Source: Cloeon dipterum
Taxonomy: Eukaryota; Arthropoda; Insecta; Ephemeroptera; Baetidae
Assembly (NCBI RefSeq): GCF_949628265.1
Contig: NC_088788.1
Location: 25,840,335-25,904,334 of the forward strand
DNA: 64,000 bases
Direction: 5' to 3'
In this document: piece after piece, positions 1 through 13,032 of the stretch
Layout of the letters: every line of letters starts with the position of its first letter
How positions within the stretch are numbered: the first letter of the stretch is position 1
Program-made: the position numbers and the translations under genes
Notes under the pieces: generated by a model
What the model was told of the DNA's origin: nothing
Seen by the model: only the letters and a program-made list of their open reading frames with translations
The model's database searches: none

Positions 1-3000
1 GCGCAGCTGTCCACGTCACGTTGATTTTTATGCCTTCTGGAACGCGATGTTCAATGCTGCACAACTCTGTTGGCGGCAACGGCTCTGCTCACAGAGATGT
101 AAATTAATATGATTTTAATTACTCTTCAGCATATTTTCTATCAAGGATTTACTTTTACTTGCGATAAACATTTTTTCAAATTATTCAAAAAAATAAATTA
201 TTTTTATGTTTCTAATATAAAAAGCTGTTAGATAAAAATAAACAAAGGAAGTAAAATAGTTTTGTTTTTATTTCTCTGGACCCGCAGCATCATTAGGCGC
301 AATCAAATTAAAAAGATAATTTTAACCAGTTGCAGTTAGGTCGAAAACTAAATCAAGAAAATAGGATTATATCGCAAACTCACGACAATGGACGTGGTTG
401 GGAGGAAGAACGTTTCCCTCAGGGTCTGTCAGTGTTTCTGGGCAAAGAGGAACCTGGTTCCTGAAGACGGCTGGCTTTCCTTCTTTATTTCCGAACTTTG
501 GAACCACTACGAAGGCAGCATTCATTCCCAAAATCACCTTTCGCAACTCAAACCCTCGTTTTACGGGCTGCAACAAAAACCAAACGCATTCTTTGGAAGT
601 TCCAAAAAGCAGTGAAAAAAAAACTTTAAAATTATTTTAGCTATGTGTTCACTGAAAATAACACAAAAAGTATAATGAGCACCCAGAGTTATGTGATTTT
701 TGTTCTATGTCTTTAGATGGTTATAACATTAAAGTAATTCAAGTTTTGAAGGGGGTGCCCTATAGTTACCTCGTAGTAATCTGTGTCATCGCTGTTAACC
801 AAGATGGAGTACTTACAAGGACGATCTGTAATTATAAACAGGAGATCATTTATTGAATAACAGTTGCATCTTCATTGAAGAATCGGTGATGAAAAAATAG
901 GCTTTACGAATATTTTAATAGCTGAAGAGTATGCAACCTGCGTAGCATCAGCGATCAAAGAATAAAATAAGAAATCCGAGTTGACTTACAATTAACTGGC
1001 GTTTTAGTTATTACGTCAATGGTGCGATAATTTATTCAAATGTAACATTTGCCCCACAATTTGAATTCAAAGACTATGGAAAGTCGCTTTGCATGCCGCC
1101 ACTTTGCCTTTGAATGGCTCTTCAAAGCAGCTAAGAGCAACGTATGCGAGATGCACCAAGAAAACGTGATGTTGGGTCAATGCGCTCGTTCATTCACTTG
1201 CAGGTCGAGGTGTGCAAGCGGATGTGTGTATTGAGTAATGAGAAACTAAAAGAGTGCAGCTCACTCACCGGCAGCCGGCGTCCAAGAGATATTTGCGTAC
1301 AGAGCCTCATCAGCTCCAGATACATAATTCGAGATGTGCACTCCTGTGACCTCAAGCGGCGTGTGATTGCGGCCCAGAGTGCTGAAGAAGCCGTGCGCAA
1401 AATCGCCGTCCTCGGAAGTCAGACGCACTTCGTACCTTTCCGAGAACGTCAGATTTGTCAGACGAATCCATGGCCTTATTTTCTGGAAATTCACATTTTT
1501 TGCTTAGAAAGAAAACTAACAAAGAATGAAGGGGCTTTAATTTATCACAATTTAACCTCCTGTGATTGTTTTGGGGGAAATTATCAATCATTTTCCTCGT
1601 TGATGGTTAAGAATAAGTGTTTCAATTATTGAAAATTGATAATAATCTAGAAAGAGGCCATGACCACATCTGGCTCCTCAACAAATGAAAATATTAAAAA
1701 AATACTACTAGAGGCAACTTTCAGACAGTTTAGCAATATTTAAAAAAATTGTTTGAAAAATAAAAAAATTTATCCACACCTCTATGTAAATATCTCAGAG
1801 AAATTAAAAAAATTAAAAAAATTACTTATCAATTGATTCCTCTCTTCCAGAGGAATTTTCATTCAAAAAATCATCACGATTCAACAAAAATTGCACTTTT
1901 TTAATTGATTTTAAAGTTTTTCCTAAAAAGATTTGTCGATTCTGTAATTTAAAATCAATTCTAGATTGGAAATTTAGAACTGGTGGTTCATGAACGTCAC
2001 AAAAGAGAACACATTTGAGGAAAAAAATCGCACGTCAGAGTGGAACGATTTGTTAGTGGTGATTTCGGAGGGTCAAAGTCGAAAGACCTAATCTTGAGTT
2101 AGCTAGGTCCATCGAGCTGCACAATTGGAAATAGATAGAATTTAAATAAGACTATAATTCCAACTAGAAATTATGAAAACCCCCGAGTGCATCTGCCTTC
2201 ATAGGCATAAACAAACAATTAAATACTAATAAATTCTAAATGGTTAGCAAAACCGGCAATATTTCGCTACCAAAAGTAGATTTATTAACCAGACGGTTCA
2301 TTTTTCGTGCTGCTTGCAAAGTCGCAGTTCCGGTTAAATATGTACATATCTTCATGTGCGTATAATAGTTAGGATTTTTTTTGCTTCTGAAAAGCACTCA
2401 CCGGTGGTTGGAAGTTCGTCCACTCGTCGCTTTGTCTGATTCTGACGGAGGCGGCTTTGACGTTCTTTTGAGATGGAAATGCGAGCACCACTATCATTGC
2501 ATTCTCTTCGACATCTCTACACAAAAGCTTCGGCTCCTGACCTGCTGCTGTGAAACAAAATCAAGCTGCTTTTTTGTTTTCCAGTTGTCAAGGTGAAAGA
2601 GACTCACAAACGGTCGACCCAGAGGTGGCTGCGTCGTTTCTCAAACAGGCGCACTTTCCAATGCAAGAAGTCGCTTCTGGCAAGCTGCACATTTTTCTAC
2701 ATTCTGTTTCCCTAATTTGCTCTCGGACGCACTGCGAAATTATTGCGTCAGTACTGAAAGTGACAAAGAAAAACATTTCCGGCCGCATGCTCACCTCCAG
2801 GCAGGAATTTTGTTCTTCGGCCAGGCAGCCTAACGCGTCTGTCACTGTTGCGTTTATCTGCAACATTGATTTGACAATTTAAAATTCTCGCTACAAAATG
2901 TGATTTAATTTTTTTTCAATTTCAAGATGCATAATTATAAAGATTATGAAATTTTAATAGTGACAATGTGGTAATACACACGTAATATACAAAAATGAAA

Positions 3001-6000
3001 ACATTCAAAATAAATAATCCGGATTTTGAGTTGTATTACTGTGTCCTCTTAATTCAAAATTATTTTTTATATAAGCATACATAAGATTCAAACTAAAAAT
3101 CCTGAAATTTTATGTATTGTAAGAACGGTAAAAACAATAAAAATAAAAAATATTTTTTCATCGTGCGTGTCAATTAGGATAATTTAACGGTTGTTCATCA
3201 ATATGGAACCATAATTTTCGCACCATTCCTCTAAGCGCAATAGCTAATACTTTCCTTGAAGTACTGTTGAAATTTATAAAAGTAACTGCGGAGAATAATG
3301 TCCCATCTGTGAATTGACGTGCCCTTGCCTATGAGTCCAACTCACAAAACGTTGAAGTTGAATAACATATAAATTTGAAATTAAAATATATGGATTTTCA
3401 CTCTAGTTTTCCATTTGATTTTTTAAGGATTTGTTTGAAAGCCACGTATGTCATATGGCTTAAATCATTATTCAACTATTCATTGAATTTCTTTTCTACG
3501 TTTATATCAAACTGGATCACTAGACTAAACGTTTGGATCATTCTTTGAGTACATGTGCACTTTTTTCCTGTAAAGAATTTACAGCACAAACTTCGCAGTG
3601 CAATTTTGTATACGCGGTCTGATAATTATCCAGAATTAGCTGAACTTTTATTGAATAATATTTCAAAAGTGAGTCTTCCGTGATATTGGTGTTATGATCT
3701 CGCAGCAGAATCCATTTTCCAGTGCTGCAAATTTGTACAATGCTTTGCCACTTTCACTGCGGCTTGAGCCACAATACGATAAATTTGTATCAGCCTTAAA
3801 AGAATTTTTGTACTTAAAGAAATTTTATGATAGTGGTGAATTCTTGGCATTTGTTAAAAATTTATAATTTTTGTGTGTAATTTGTTTGTGCATTGCAATT
3901 GGGGGGCATATATTTAGAATTGTAACAAAATCTGATGTATGACCTCGCCAAAAGACAATAAAGATGATAATAATAATAATGTTCCGTTGGTATATTAATA
4001 TTTATTGTTCATGAATTGCAAAATTACAGTCCAAGAATATCTAATTAGAGAATTAAATGTTGAAGATTTTTAAGGAACTTATTTCTTTCAAATAATTCCC
4101 GCAATGTCGCTATCAATTTAAATAATGAAAAATCTCGTGGATCACAGATATAGGACATTTTGACACCAGGAAAGTATATTTACAACAAAAACACGATTTT
4201 TCCGAAAATTAATTAAGAATCACAGGAATAAATTTAAAAACATACCTAATCCTCGTTTATTCAAATAATTTTAAACACTCGACCAGTCTTAATGTTCCCT
4301 GTTATGGAATGGGAGAAAATAATTTAAACTAGATAGTTTTGTGAGCATATAGAACAAAGTCATAAAAATAAAATGCAAAAATAAAAGCCAAAACAAAATA
4401 ACACACCTAATTTAAGAGTCATCCTTAGTCAGCTCCAAAAGAGACCAAAATGAATAGATAAAATATTAATTAATCGAAAAATAGTCAGCTAAATGATGTA
4501 GGGGACTATTTTATTGCAGGACAAAATTTTATCCTTTTCACTACGGGTAAAATACTTTTCCAACCCCAGCATTGATTAACTTTGGTCGTAATTTGTAAGA
4601 CTTTAAAATCTAGAACTTAAAAAGTTCCAATTACATTGCAAAGATTTTTTAAACTCGAGCCTCTGAAAGCATGGAAACATAGCACTTTGTCTCCATCATT
4701 GGCTTGAGAATAAAAAATAAAAAGCAAAGAGCAACCTGCGTGGCGCTCATGAGCAACGTGTTGCATAACTCAATCCCTAGAATTGCACACTCGATTGCGA
4801 GAAAATTCGCGCAAGGTCACATCATGCAAACTGCAGACAATCGACGCAAAATTACGCACGAGGCGAAGTTTTTCCTTTACTGCGACGCCCGCGTCTGATC
4901 TGATGTATGAATGGGGCAAAATCAGCTTATGCAATGCGCGCATTATTAACACGACCGTGTTTATACGAGAGCGTTGCAAAATGAACCTTCGCGTGCAACT
5001 AGTCCACGTGCGCGCATTGTTTTCCATTTTTCAATTAACTGCACTTTTTCATTCGAAAGGGAGAAAAAGCGCGCGCGTGTGAGTTCGAAACCGAACGACT
5101 TTCGACCATCGCCGGCAGAATTTGCAATTTCCGCGTCCGTCGTCCCGTGGCATGATTAACGTGTATTCGTAAATGGGCTGGAATATTAAGAGGTTATAAG
5201 AGAAAGAGAGCAGGACGCGCGCTTGCCCGGTCGCGGAGCACAAAAAAGACTTGAAAATCTTGTTATCCAATTATGGAAGAAGTCCTACACATGAAAAACT
5301 GCATGATTTACTTTATGCAGCTCATTGGCAATTATTTTCAGACACTTTACGTCCGTGATGGAAATAACGAGTCTTGCATCACTTTGCACGCACTCGCTCC
5401 CAAAGTGCACTTTTGCCTGCAAACCGGATAATTTGCATCGATGCAGACGCCGAACGGATCGTTTTTTCGCTTTCTACGTTGCGACACACAAAAACCGGCT
5501 CAATATACGAAACGTGCGAAGGATTTGTGTTTTAATCACGCTTACGTGCTGGAATTTCCAATTTACATGATTCAGCAGCGTCTGAACTTGAATATCTCAA
5601 CGAGGCCGCGCTAATTTGACACTGCTCGACAGATTTTTATCTTCGAGAAAAAAAATAATTCGAGGATATGCTGACCTCACTGTGGAGGTCATGAAAAATG
5701 TCAACCACAGAACCCGACGTTGACAGCAAATTTAATCGCAGTTAGGACTAAATCTTGTGTCTGGCTAAAATTATCAAAAGGTGTACAAAAAATAAAATTA
5801 AGAAAATACTGCATTGAAGAATTCCTAGCAAGAAAAAAATATGGCTCACAAGAAAATTCCTTATAAAAATATCAACAGTTTGAATATTTCAATGAGGAAA
5901 CAAACGAAAAATTGAACAGCACATATATGCTGCCACGTGCCACACACAAGCTAAAACAATTTAAATGAAAATCAAAGAATTATTGAAAAAAAAAACACCT

Positions 6001-9000
6001 TTGACACCGAGCAAGAATAACAAAAGGTCGTTTTCCCTGTCCGCTTTAATTTAAAAGAAATATTTGCACAAAAATCACGTTTCAAAGGAATGCACGCGCT
6101 GGCAGAAGCGGACGCGACCAATAATTGAGACAAATCAGCGCGCGGCTAGAGGCAATCGACTCATTTGAATTCTTGAAAAACAGCAATAATCGCTCTCTTC
6201 CCACCACCGCCTGGAGCATAACACTATGGCAATGGGATGATACATAATTCATGTCTTTTGATTAAAGAGATTGCCGAAATCGGGGCCATCAAAATGCACA
6301 CACACGAACGAATTTGTCGGCATAAATAAAACGGCGTGGCTATTAAGCGAAAGCGTCAACACATCTCTAGGATTTGAATTTCAAACAGTGTGGCTGACGA
6401 ACACTCAACGATTGTTTAATTTCGGCGCCGGCGACACGCACGCGCTGGCTCGGGAAGGTCAAACCAGCAGTCGCATTTTCCGTGGATTGTCTGGTCTGCG
6501 CAGGTGATTTCGAATCGACTGCAACCACTAATCAGTGATGCCACGCGTTCGTCTTACCGTTACCCTCACATCAGGTGCATTAGTCCGCACTTTCCGAATA
6601 AATGCATCGAATTATCCCCTTCTTCTTGTCGCAACACACGCCATGCAATTTGATAGATTTTATGCTCATATTATCGATCATACTAACTTAACTTTCCTAA
6701 CTCATCGAATTGCTTAGCAATTAAAATGTTGTTTCAAACTTTCATGAATTAGATATCGAGGTCTGTCAATCTCGTCCCTTTTTGAGATTCTAGTCGCAGA
6801 GCTGCGCAATATCAAATTAGTTTAAATGAAAGGCAAAGTTTTTAGACACAAAACTAAAATGTCTAAATTAAATATGTGCAATATCTCTTGTTGGAAAATC
6901 TAGATTCAAATAAGATCAATCTTTAATTTGCCAGTAAACCGTTGGTCAGAAACTGCATTGTGGCAGCCCAAACATTTAAATTAATTTATTAATTGATTTT
7001 ACCATGGCTACTCCCATACGCAAAATAATTACAATGGGAGGCTAATAAAAAAGTCGAAAAGTTACAATTATTGTTTTGGCCCCACGCAGGACTCATCACC
7101 AGTACTTTACCTCCAAAACAAAATTCATAGCCACTGCAAATAATTTTTAATCGGAGATTAATTAATTTGGCTACGGGGAAATCAATCAATAATTAAATTA
7201 ATTTTGGGAAGTAGTGCCATCTGCACTGAAAAGGGCACGGACCGACAAGGCTTACTCTCGGTCCGACCCCTTTAAAATAACAAAAAACTCTAATAAACTC
7301 ATAAAATCTTCCAAGTTTTGATTTTCCTAACTGCTGGATATTTTTAAATACAAACCATTATAGGCACCTCGAGGTTGCCTTTTGGTCTTAAAATCAAGGG
7401 GCTGCATATTCTTAACATCCAATTTTTTCACCACAGGTTTTACCGATTCTTTTTAACAATTTCTTGCGCCAAAAATGCAAGTAACAAAGTGTTTTTGTTA
7501 TAGTTAAAATTGCTACCCCAGCCCACAATTTCACCGGAATTGTGTAGCTACCCATAGCTCAAGTTGATGTCATCATTAACTTAGCTATAACATAATTTCG
7601 TACAAACAATGCCTACAAGAAATTGGTAAATATTGCAAAAAACAGGGTTTTTAAACCCTGCTTAAAATTTATTGTTCTCTGTTCTCTATGTCCAAATATT
7701 TTCTGCTTGCTAAATATTTAAATTTCCAGGTGTCATTTAAAAATTTGCGCGACCCTGTAAGAAACCGTCAAATGAAAGCAAATTCACTCTCGGCGCAAAC
7801 AAATATAACAAAACGATTAGGCCTGCTGACACGAGGAATGCAAATCGGTGCGGCTTTTGAACAGGTGCTGCTCTTGCCCGACTGGCCGGTGTCACTCGAT
7901 CGAATTTGAGCACATTTGCTTTTCGCTGCATTATTCGCACTTACACCTGTACCGCCGCCTTAATGGTCAAAAGCCGCTGACGGATGCACCTGCTACTTGC
8001 AAATTTAATGTGCTCCACGCGCGCGAATTACATTACGACGGCCAGGTCCAAAATTATCGGCAGAGATCGAGAGCGTGCCGTTGACACACGCAACCGTCGC
8101 CGACGCTGGGGTGAGACCTTGGCGGCGCCTTTTAACTCTGATTATGCTCAACACACACGCCAATTAGCGGTGGATTTTGCATCGAATGCTTCATTTAGAG
8201 CAATCGGTCATCGTCCCGCCAAAATAAAAAAGGCTGGTGATGTAGATTAGAAAAAAACTTAATTCCAGGTTTCGCCCTGCCCATATACGCAATAAATTTT
8301 ATCTTTATAACAACACTTGTCCAAAGAGGTATTTTTTCATCATTTTTTGATTGATTATGTTTCTGATAAGCATTGTTAGGGTCAATGTGCAACGTTTTTA
8401 ATTTTCCCCTTACCTAACAACGAGAGAATGCCTTCTTAACGGAACGAGAATTAAACAGTTTTGGTCTAATTCCTTGTTTTGTTTGTCGGACTAGCTTAAA
8501 TTCTGCTCTCTCAAGCAGAGATTTTTCTATTCAAAAGATTTCTCAGCAGTATTATCAGGTCAAAATTCTCATCTAAAATCGGTCATTCATGTTTTTTTAT
8601 TGGTGAAATTTAACATCTAAATATTTTTCCACTGTATTGCAGGTTATTCAATTAACATCATCTTGATATGAGATTTGTTTATCTTGGTAAGCTGTTTCTG
8701 CACAATAGGAGTAGCACGCGACGAGACCAAAGCGTGACGGTTATTTGATAACACACGTTACATTGGCCAGATCCGTCTGAGCTGTAGCTTTTCATCGAAA
8801 CGGGCACGATTTGCGTCTTATCTGCTCTGACCTTTTCTTGGAACTCGTGCGTCCTCATGGCTAGATTCTGCATTTCCTCCGACCCTTCGCGAGGAAAAGA
8901 GCAACACGTGTCGACTGTTATAGCAAAAACTGCTCGAGTATTCTTCCACGCGTCGATACGCAGAGTTGATTTCCCTGTATATACATTCGCGAGTCACGTC

Positions 9001-12000
9001 TATGAGTCATCGTGTGCTCTAGATACGATTAGGATTGACAAGTTTGCACATTTAAATTTGTAATACGATGGAAACCCCTCGGCTGCCGAAATTATACAGA
9101 AGGGAAATAATTGCTTCTCTGCCAGCGGAATAAAAAAAACGAACCGGGCGGGAAACTACTAGATCGCACACGTGGCTGATTCTGAGACGCGTAGTTTACC
9201 TTTCTTAAATTCAAATCCTGATTCGACTTTTTGCGCACATTCTCGTAGATCACAGATACAAACTCACGGGACAGAGGTCATTCACAGCTAAGCATTCAAT
9301 ATTTATTCTTTGGTTGGACAAACAGCGTGAAAATAAAACTGAATAGTTTTGTTTTTATTTTAATATAACCTCACCTCTTGTAGCCTTGAAAAATAAAATA
9401 GTCTAGCTCCTCGTAAAATGTTTCGATTGACAGTTTATGTTTTGCGACTGTTAACCTTTTGAGTGTAATTACCTCAAGACAATAAAAATTCGTTGAAAAT
9501 TATGTCCATGCGCGGCGAGATCTCTTGAGTGTTACGTACTCTCGCGAGATGTTTGAAGTGCGCTTGGCCGTTGTAAATTAAAGAAAAAGGGGCGACACGT
9601 GCCAGACAAGCGTGCAAAAAATACCAGTCCGAGTTTTTTCTGCAGGTTACGAGGATGGCCAGACGTCCAGTTTCCGGTTTGTTTCGCTGCCAAAAATAAA
9701 CACGAGCTCGAATCGATCGATTGCAAAGTCGTTTATTTTCTTTTTCACAGCGGCTAATCGTCTGCACGTGCTGATGATTGATGAGGCGCGACGAACTTTG
9801 CAAATCTCTCTGGAAGGAATGAATTAATACGAGGGGCAGCGCGGGTTTTTGATCTAACCCGGTCTCGCAGCCTATCAGGACATGTGCCGCGGTCTTGGAG
9901 AGCAACGCCTCCCGTTCTTAATATTTCCAATTAGCTGCTCTTTCCGGCTTTTTGTAATGAGTACAACGGCCCTGAAATCACATGTATTAGCGACACATGC
10001 TGCTTTCCAGCATAAATCACTCTAAATGTGAACATGCGTGCGCATAATTTCCGAGTTACTGACTCTCGGGGAGACGCCGTATATTATCTGTAATATATTT
10101 CTGCGCCCTGCAAAGCGGCCGCGAAAATTGGTAAAATCGAAATGAGAGCATGGCCATCAAGCTAATGCTAATTTTAACCCATTTTCAGTGATTTCAGCCC
10201 TCCAAATTCCGTATTAATGCAATGAGAATAATGCAATACATGTATTCCAACACTAACAGATTCGTTTTTTCCCTGAACAATTTTCTTACTGGTCTAGAAT
10301 GGAAATAGTAATGCACAATTTCGCTCATTTTTTATTAATTTGTTAAATATTTAACAAGGCATCACTTAACCATTTAGCTTCTTCTCTCTAATGAAAATTC
10401 TAACTCTAACAATCTAGCATCCACAATCAAATTTAAAAAAGGATAGAATTTGGTTTCCGTTACATCTGGTGTGTAATCTTCAAATAAAAATTCAAACATT
10501 CTATTGAGCTTGAGGCTTCTATTAATTGCCGTTTTTTCACCATCTTAAATTACTGATAGAAAATTTTGTAACTCCCAACAGTTATTTTTGCTGCTTGATA
10601 AATCTTTGATTTTCGTCAAGTCAAGCTTTGACTCTGCACTCTTGAGAGTATAACCTGAAACTAATCATAAATTTTTCTAGTCGTGTGTATAAAGTACTTT
10701 TTGGAAATTGTTTTCCATCTCCTTGACCACTAACAATGATCAGTCAGTGCTGCAAAATTCGGTTTCTTATTTTGGACTGTTTATTCTCAGACAAAGATAA
10801 AGAAAAGACTTTTCAAAAGAAAACAATTTATTGCTATCAATAAAATAAACAACTGCATTTTATAACGAAAATAATGAATGTCATTTACGTGGATTGTATG
10901 AGATAATATTGTCAAACTGGACATGAGACTCAAATTAAGATTTATTTTTCATGGAGTTTTCTTTCTGAATGAAATCCGGCAAATTTTATAAATAACTTGC
11001 TGGTTTAGGAATTTAAAACGTTGTGTACACAGCTCAAAATTGCAACAATCGTGCTCGTTCGCTCGTGAAAAATAGTAGCTCGGAAATAATTGACCGAATA
11101 AAATTCGCAGCCTTATCTATCTAAAGAAAAATAAATATTTTAAACAGTAAATAAATACGGTTTCGAAACAGATTAATTTCACAGCAAACGTGGTCTATTA
11201 GATTTCGTATACGAGGAAAAAAGATAAAGATCGAGTTCAAACTGAAGGAGGAAAAGGTCGATTGAAGTGAGAAAGATTCGGTTCGTGTCCCTGAGGGCCC
11301 GCAGCATCCAGCATGGCAGATAAAGCGCGCACTCGCGAATACGACGCCGACTAGACACGCGTGTTGTTTTTTTTCGCTGAAAATCTCGGCCATTCAGTCG
11401 CTCCTTTCTTGGAACCGGCGAATTGCCTTTTGTGTGCCGGCCCTAAGGCACCTAGCGCTTGCATCCCGCACACTACGCACAAAAAACAGACACGTGGACT
11501 AGTCTAGCAAACTCTCCTCCGATTTCACGAGTTAGTAAAAAAGGGGAGAGTACATTTATTTACACCATTATAAATCATTTTAAAAGCACAAAAAGAGTTT
11601 TTGCATTTAAAAAATCCCTGTAAATTTCAGTGTCGAATTTGAAATAATACTGAATAAAATTTTTAAACAGACCGAGTGTTAGTAAAAATGGAAAAACTCT
11701 TTTCATTTTAAGCCAAAACAATTTGGATTAGAAATAACAAAACCAAATAATTATTGGAAAAATATCAAGATTTAAAATTCCAAGAGAAGTAAAATAATAA
11801 AAACAATATCGGTGCAAATTTTCATCCCGAAGACCATTTAATATGTAAAAAATTAACACGAGGGGTGAAACGAGAAATATCCAAAATTAAACGAGAGGAA
11901 CTCACCGAAAGGCCGGTTCTCTGCCAGAGGGTACACGTGCGTAAGCAGAGCTGCTGGTGGCGGGCCGCGGGGCCGGGCAGGCCCACGACGACGGCCCAGA

Positions 12001-12031
12001 AGAGCGGAAGACACCTCACGACGTGTTGCAT
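1..12031 (-). CDS. tor: torso-like receptor tyrosine kinase, 5' (extracellular) half, truncated by window edge
   Basis: Exons, 5' to 3' on the minus strand: 12031-11906, 2857-2795, 2731-2608, 2541-2402, 1482-1269, 825-770, 567-384, 84-1 (continues off the window). All junctions are GT-AG and phases agree. Residues 1-24 form a signal peptide. A Cys-rich stretch follows (CLRTC at 29-33, then a C-x3-C-x7-C-x3-C array in exon 3). Two fibronectin III-like domains come next (about 105-200 and 201-295), then the start of a third, ending near INVTW. This order, the ICR/LCR-type cysteine opening domain 1, the W-x-P of domain 2 and the cysteine pair before domain 3 match Drosophila Torso. In insects Torso receives the terminal-patterning signal (Trunk) and PTTH, and acts through Ras/MAPK. 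Transmembrane and kinase parts are outside the window, so another FN3-type receptor kinase is not fully excluded. N-glycosylation sites (NATV, NLTF) are visible. Confidence 0.75.
2117..2213. repeat. dispersed repeat, copy A
   Basis: The 46-nt core at 2154-2199 aligns at roughly 80% by eye with 57211-57255, sharing blocks such as AATTATGAAAA and ATCTGCCTT. The motif CTGCACAATT precedes the core by about 40-47 nt in both copies. The pair is in the same orientation. Copy A lies in the tor intron between exons 5 and 4. This suggests a diverged interspersed element of unknown class. Confidence 0.5.
2858..11905 (-). other. 9 kb first intron of the torso-like gene
   Basis: This stretch separates the signal-peptide exon from the second coding exon; both ends fit GT-AG and phase 0. 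It is mostly AT-rich with no coding exon I can support. GC/CpG-richer islands at about 4700-5270, 6060-6540, 7840-8250, 8690-9060 and 9480-9910 contain open frames of 60-143 codons on both strands. None shows a domain or splice context, so I read them as non-coding, possibly enhancer, sequence. A hairpin lies at 7229-7273. Confidence 0.55.
7229..7273. repeat. hairpin-forming inverted repeat
   Basis: The arms CGGACCGA (7238-7245) and TCGGTCCG (7258-7265) pair perfectly around a 12-nt loop. The flanks AAAGGG (7230-7235) and CCCTTT (7268-7273) extend the stem after a small internal mismatch. It lies in the torso-like intron. No target-site duplication or transposon terminal repeat is evident, so its role is unknown. 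Confidence 0.6.
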
Positions 12032-13032
12032 ATTCCTAATAGTCCACTTCCCAGCTAGACGTTAAATATCTTTCTGTTCGACATGCACGCTCGCGTTTAC
12101 CTCTCCGCTGAAGGGAGAGGGGGTTGTCCCCCCGCTAGGCACCAGACACAATGCACTTTTGATACTTTTGCTTGATGAAATCCAGTTTTTAACTGGAATG
12201 TCGACTTTTCACGGGAGAAAATATTTGCTTCAGTCGGTTCAATATTCGCTTGAGTTTGGACCAAAAAATGTTTTCCCTGAGAGTCGCAAGAAATTCTGGT
12301 AAAATAGGTTGGTGAGCTGATTTGACAGCTGTCTTTTGTCAAGAACTGGATTGAGAAGATATGCAACCGCTTTACATAAGCATCACGCGGGTTGCATAAT
12401 TAAACAGATCAACTAATTACTTCATGCGACAGAGGGGGCAAATAAATGGCGAACGCAGCATCTTTGTAAATCTGCTTTTGTGCAGACGCAACGAGTGCAT
12501 TAAATGCGATAGACACCTGTAATCGAGGCTAACTCAATGTCAAATATATGTCACTTACAGCTAGAGCGTGCCACAACAAGCAGAGGTGAAGTTTAAGCTT
12601 TGAAATTCCGAGCTTGGTTTTGTACACTTGTATATTTTTACTGTTTAGTATACATAATATTGCACATTTCACAGACAAGAGTCAAAAAATACTATACAAA
12701 ATCGGTAAAATTGTTCAGAATTTTTTAAAAGGCACATTTTGTTTGTTCTGATTTCAATGGCTTGGTTATGCTAATACAAAAGCTCTAATAAATTAATACA
12801 ACTCGTAAGCTCCTACTTAGCAAATTAAAAAGAGAATGTTACTTTTCAGTCAAGTAGTGAGATTCAGATGAAAATGGAGTACTTGAAATGCGCGAACAGA
12901 TCTATAGCTACAATGGACGTTTTGATTTTCAGAAAACAGCTACGCACTTGGCTGACAAAATACAATATATGAATAAAAAAGCTCGCTGTTTTTTAAGTGG
13001 AAATTTTGGGGTCGTGTTCGCAAAAAGACTTA
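12032..13032. other. intergenic, tor 5' end to Cad87A 3' end
   Basis: This 1 kb lies between two minus-strand genes. It must hold the Cad87A 3' UTR at its right end and the tor promoter and 5' UTR at its left end. I see no further gene. Short open frames at 12097-12366 (minus) and 12888-13073 (plus) have no recognisable content. Confidence 0.5.

Noticed and set aside
1144..1632. 162-codon plus frame
   Set aside because: It is antisense to torso-like exon 1482-1269, which fits the FN3 pattern and splice phases.
9474..9905. 143-codon minus frame as a tor or independent exon
   Set aside because: There is no domain or homology, overlapping frames are also open, and the exon 1 to exon 2 phases of tor already close without it.
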